A stretch of 15,120 nt of DNA from Oscillibacter sp. Lineage in GTDB: Bacteria; Bacillota; Clostridia; Oscillospirales; Oscillospiraceae. The DNA is taken from assembly GCA_017447005.1 (NCBI GenBank), contig JAFSOM010000354.1:1-15120 (forward strand). The letters are read 5' to 3'. A program made the translations under genes and the position numbers. The notes under the pieces were generated by a model. It did not search any database. It worked only from the letters and a program-made list of their open reading frames with translations, and was not told where the DNA came from. Below, piece after piece: positions 13,061 to 15,120 of the stretch. The first letter of the stretch is position 1, and each line of letters starts with the position of its first letter.

Positions 13061-14941
13061 ATGGAAAAGAAGGAATTTAAGGCCGAGTCGAAACGTCTGC
13101 TTGACCTGATGATTAACTCTATCTACACGCACAAGGAAATTTTCCTCCGCGAATTGATTTCCAACGCCAGCGACGCTTGCGACAAGCTCTGCTATCAGGC
13201 GCTGACCGATTCCGGTGTCGGAATGGAGCGCAAGGACTTTCAAATCCGGCTCACGGTCGACGCCGACAAGCGCCTGCTTACCGTCTCCGATAACGGTATC
13301 GGCATGAACCGCGCCGATTTGGACGACAATTTAGGCGTTATCGCCTCTTCCGGCTCGTTCCGTTTCAAGCAGGAAATCGGCGACGACGCCAAGGATACCG
13401 ACGTTATCGGACAGTTCGGCGTGGGTTTCTACTCCGCGTTCATGGTTTCCGACCATATCACCGTTGTCACGCGCAAGTACGGCGAGGAAACCGCGTGGAA
13501 ATGGGAATCCGACGGCGCCGACGGCTACACTATCGAGGAAACGACCCGCGACGCCGCCGGTACGGACATCATTTTGCACATCAAGCCCGACACCGATGAC
13601 GAAAATTACGGCGAGTTTCTGCAAAACTGGAAAATTCAGTCTCTCGTGCGCAAATACTCCGACTATATCCGTTTCCCGATTCGGATGGAAGTCAGCAAGA
13701 CGCGTAAGAAAGAGGATTCCCCCGACGATAAGCCGGAGTATGAAACCTATCAGGAAGAGGACACGCTGAACTCTATGGTGCCCCTTTGGCAACGGAGTAA
13801 AAGCGAAGTCGAGGCCGAAGAGTACAACAAGTTCTACCGCGACAAGTTCCACGATTACGGCGAACCTCTGCGCGTGATTACGGTATCCGTGGAAGGCGCC
13901 GTGACCTATAAGGCGCTGTTGTTTATCCCCGCCGCCGCGCCGTATGACTTCTACACGAAAGACTATCAGGCGGGCCTACAGCTTTACTCCAACGGCGTGC
14001 TCATCATGGACAAGTGCGCGGACTTGCTCCCGGAGTATTTCCGTTTTGTGCGCGGTGTCGTGGACTCCCCCGACCTCTCCCTGAACATCTCCCGCGAACT
14101 GCTTCAGCATGACCGACAGTTAAAAGTTATCGGCGGGAATTTGGAAAAGAAGGTCAAGAGCGACCTCTTAAAACTCCGCGAGGACGACCGCGAGAAATAT
14201 GAGACGTTCTGGAAGCAGTTCGGGCGTCAGGTGAAATACGGCCTTGTCAGCGACTACGGCGCGCATAAGGACGCCTTACAGGATTTGCTGATGTTCTACT
14301 CGTCCACGGAGAAAAAGCCCGTGACGCTGGCGGAGTACGCCGACCGTATGCCCGGAGAGCAAAAGTATATCTATTACGCCGTCGGCGAGACGCCGGAGAA
14401 AATCGACCGTCTCCCGCAGACGGAACTGCTCAAAGACAAGGGCGCGGAAATTCTGTACTTTACGGAAGAAGTCGACGAATTTTGCGCGCAGACGCTCCGC
14501 ACGTATCGGGAGAAAGAGTTCCGTTCGGTTCTCGACCAGGAAATCGAAGAGGGCGACGGCGAAAAGGCCAAGGAAACCGCCGAAGCGCATAAGGCGACGT
14601 TTGATTTTGTCAAGGAGACGCTCGGCGAGAAGGTCAAGGAAGTGCGGGCGTCCACGCGTCTGAAATCGCACCCTGTCTGTCTGACGGCGGAGGGCATGAG
14701 TTTCGAGATGGAAAAATACTTCCATACGATTCAGCCGGACATGGACTTGCAGGCCGGGCGCATTCTGGAATTGAACGTAGAACACCCGGCTTTCGCGGCG
14801 CTGGAACAGGCGGTAACGGATGACGCGGAGAAGGCGAAGAAATACGCGTCCCTGCTCTACTCCCAAGCGTTGCTTATCGCGGGACTGCCCCTCGACGACC
14901 CCTCCGAATACACTGACCTTGTCTGTGAACTGATGAAATAA
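13061..14941 (+). CDS. htpG: Molecular chaperone HtpG (Hsp90 family)
   Basis: This is the bacterial Hsp90, a homodimeric cytosolic ATP-dependent chaperone. From the chosen start the product is 626 residues, the usual size. The N-terminal GHKL ATPase site is complete: E31-L-I-S-N35-A-S-D38, V75-S-D77-N-G-I-G-M and IGQFGVGF (117-123). The middle domain includes NISRELLQ with its conserved Arg, and the C-terminal dimerisation domain follows. ATG at 13061 is preferred over the ATG at 12986: the protein then begins MEKKEFKAESKRLLDLMINS like Gram-positive homologues, the additional 25 residues match nothing known, and AAGGAAG (13040-13046) lies upstream, though at a long 14-base spacing. GTG at 13046 in frame is an alternative. 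It is monocistronic, ending in a strong terminator. Regulation is not of the CIRCE/HrcA type as far as seen. Confidence 0.96.
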   Translation: MEKKEFKAESKRLLDLMINSIYTHKEIFLRELISNASDACDKLCYQALTDSGVGMERKDFQIRLTVDADKRLLTVSDNGIGMNRADLDDNLGVIASSGSFRFKQEIGDDAKDTDVIGQFGVGFYSAFMVSDHITVVTRKYGEETAWKWESDGADGYTIEETTRDAAGTDIILHIKPDTDDENYGEFLQNWKIQSLVRKYSDYIRFPIRMEVSKTRKKEDSPDDKPEYETYQEEDTLNSMVPLWQRSKSEVEAEEYNKFYRDKFHDYGEPLRVITVSVEGAVTYKALLFIPAAAPYDFYTKDYQAGLQLYSNGVLIMDKCADLLPEYFRFVRGVVDSPDLSLNISRELLQHDRQLKVIGGNLEKKVKSDLLKLREDDREKYETFWKQFGRQVKYGLVSDYGAHKDALQDLLMFYSSTEKKPVTLAEYADRMPGEQKYIYYAVGETPEKIDRLPQTELLKDKGAEILYFTEEVDEFCAQTLRTYREKEFRSVLDQEIEEGDGEKAKETAEAHKATFDFVKETLGEKVKEVRASTRLKSHPVCLTAEGMSFEMEKYFHTIQPDMDLQAGRILELNVEHPAFAALEQAVTDDAEKAKKYASLLYSQALLIAGLPLDDPSEYTDLVCELMK

Positions 14942-14950
14942 GCGCGACAA

Positions 14951-14990
14951 AAAACGCCTTGTCTCCAAGCGGGACAGGGCGTTTTCCTTT
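14951..14990 (+). terminator. Intrinsic terminator of htpG
   Basis: AAAACGCCTTGTC (14951-14963) pairs with GACAGGGCGTTTT (14973-14985) with one G-T wobble around a 9-base loop, followed by CCTTT. It begins 9 bases after the htpG stop. The A-run on the left side could let it act on the other strand too. Confidence 0.9.
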
Positions 14991-15073
14991 ACGCTTACGC
15001 AATTGCGGCGTGGCGCGTTTCCGTAAGGAACTGCGGAAAAATAAATGTGACTGAACGAATAAAGCGCCCCAAG

Positions 15074-15119
15074 TCGCCCCCCGGAACGGGGGGAGATGTC
15101 ACGAAGTGACAGAGGGGGG
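15074..15119 (+). repeat. Double-hairpin repeat, family B (cut by the window end)
   Basis: TCGCCCCCC-loop-GGGGGGAGATGTC-loop-GACAGAGGGGG is the same two-stem structure as at 4301-4348, with different loop bases. It probably continues beyond the window. The stretch 14991-15073 shows no gene. Confidence 0.75.
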
Positions 15120-15120
15120 A

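Overview
The window is a GC-rich bacterial chromosomal segment, about 15 kb, and most likely comes from a Gram-positive (Bacillota, Clostridia-like) genome. Four things point there: an infC-rpmI-rplT operon with an AUU-started infC and a structured leader, a single-chain (alpha2) glycyl-tRNA synthetase, a lipoteichoic-acid-synthase-type membrane sulfatase, and a small membrane protein with a zinc ribbon of a kind common in Clostridia. The species cannot be told from the sequence. A related didermic Bacillota lineage is not excluded.

Layout. 1-1750 (+): a repeat fragment, a strong promoter, a roughly 210-nt leader with an attenuator-like hairpin, then infC (IF-3), rpmI (L35), rplT (L20) and a terminator. 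1750-5813 (-): a three-gene signalling cassette read from one near-consensus promoter at 5785-5813. In order of transcription it encodes a Ser/Thr-kinase-like protein with a Cys-rich knuckle and an FHA-like tail, a vWA (TerY-like) protein with a complete MIDAS, and a PP2C-type phosphatase with a coiled coil and a Gln/Ala/Pro-rich tail. This composition matches the 'TerY-P triad' known from comparative genomics of tellurite/stress-response systems. No TerD/TerC-type gene lies nearby. 6079-7185 (+): lrgAB. 7271-12046 (+): glyS behind a long structured leader without a T-box, followed closely by a large LTA-synthase-like gene whose open frame extends 61 codons upstream of its first ATG. 12148-12763 (-): a monocistronic zinc-ribbon membrane protein with its own promoter and terminator. 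13061-14941 (+): htpG and its terminator.

How the parts work together. The window is mainly housekeeping (translation initiation, ribosome, aminoacylation, chaperone, cell envelope). The cassette of kinase, phosphatase and vWA scaffold inserted among these genes is the likeliest place for poorly described biology: a reversible phosphorylation switch whose targets are not visible here.

Intergenic spaces hold several dispersed GC-rich palindromic repeats (at the left edge, 4220-4442, 12857-12980 and the right edge). One of them looks like a miniature element with terminal inverted repeats. There are also two unrelated short tandem repeats (28-bp units at 934-1000, 24-bp units at 12041-12138). 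No tRNA, rRNA, CRISPR array, transposase or phage gene was found.
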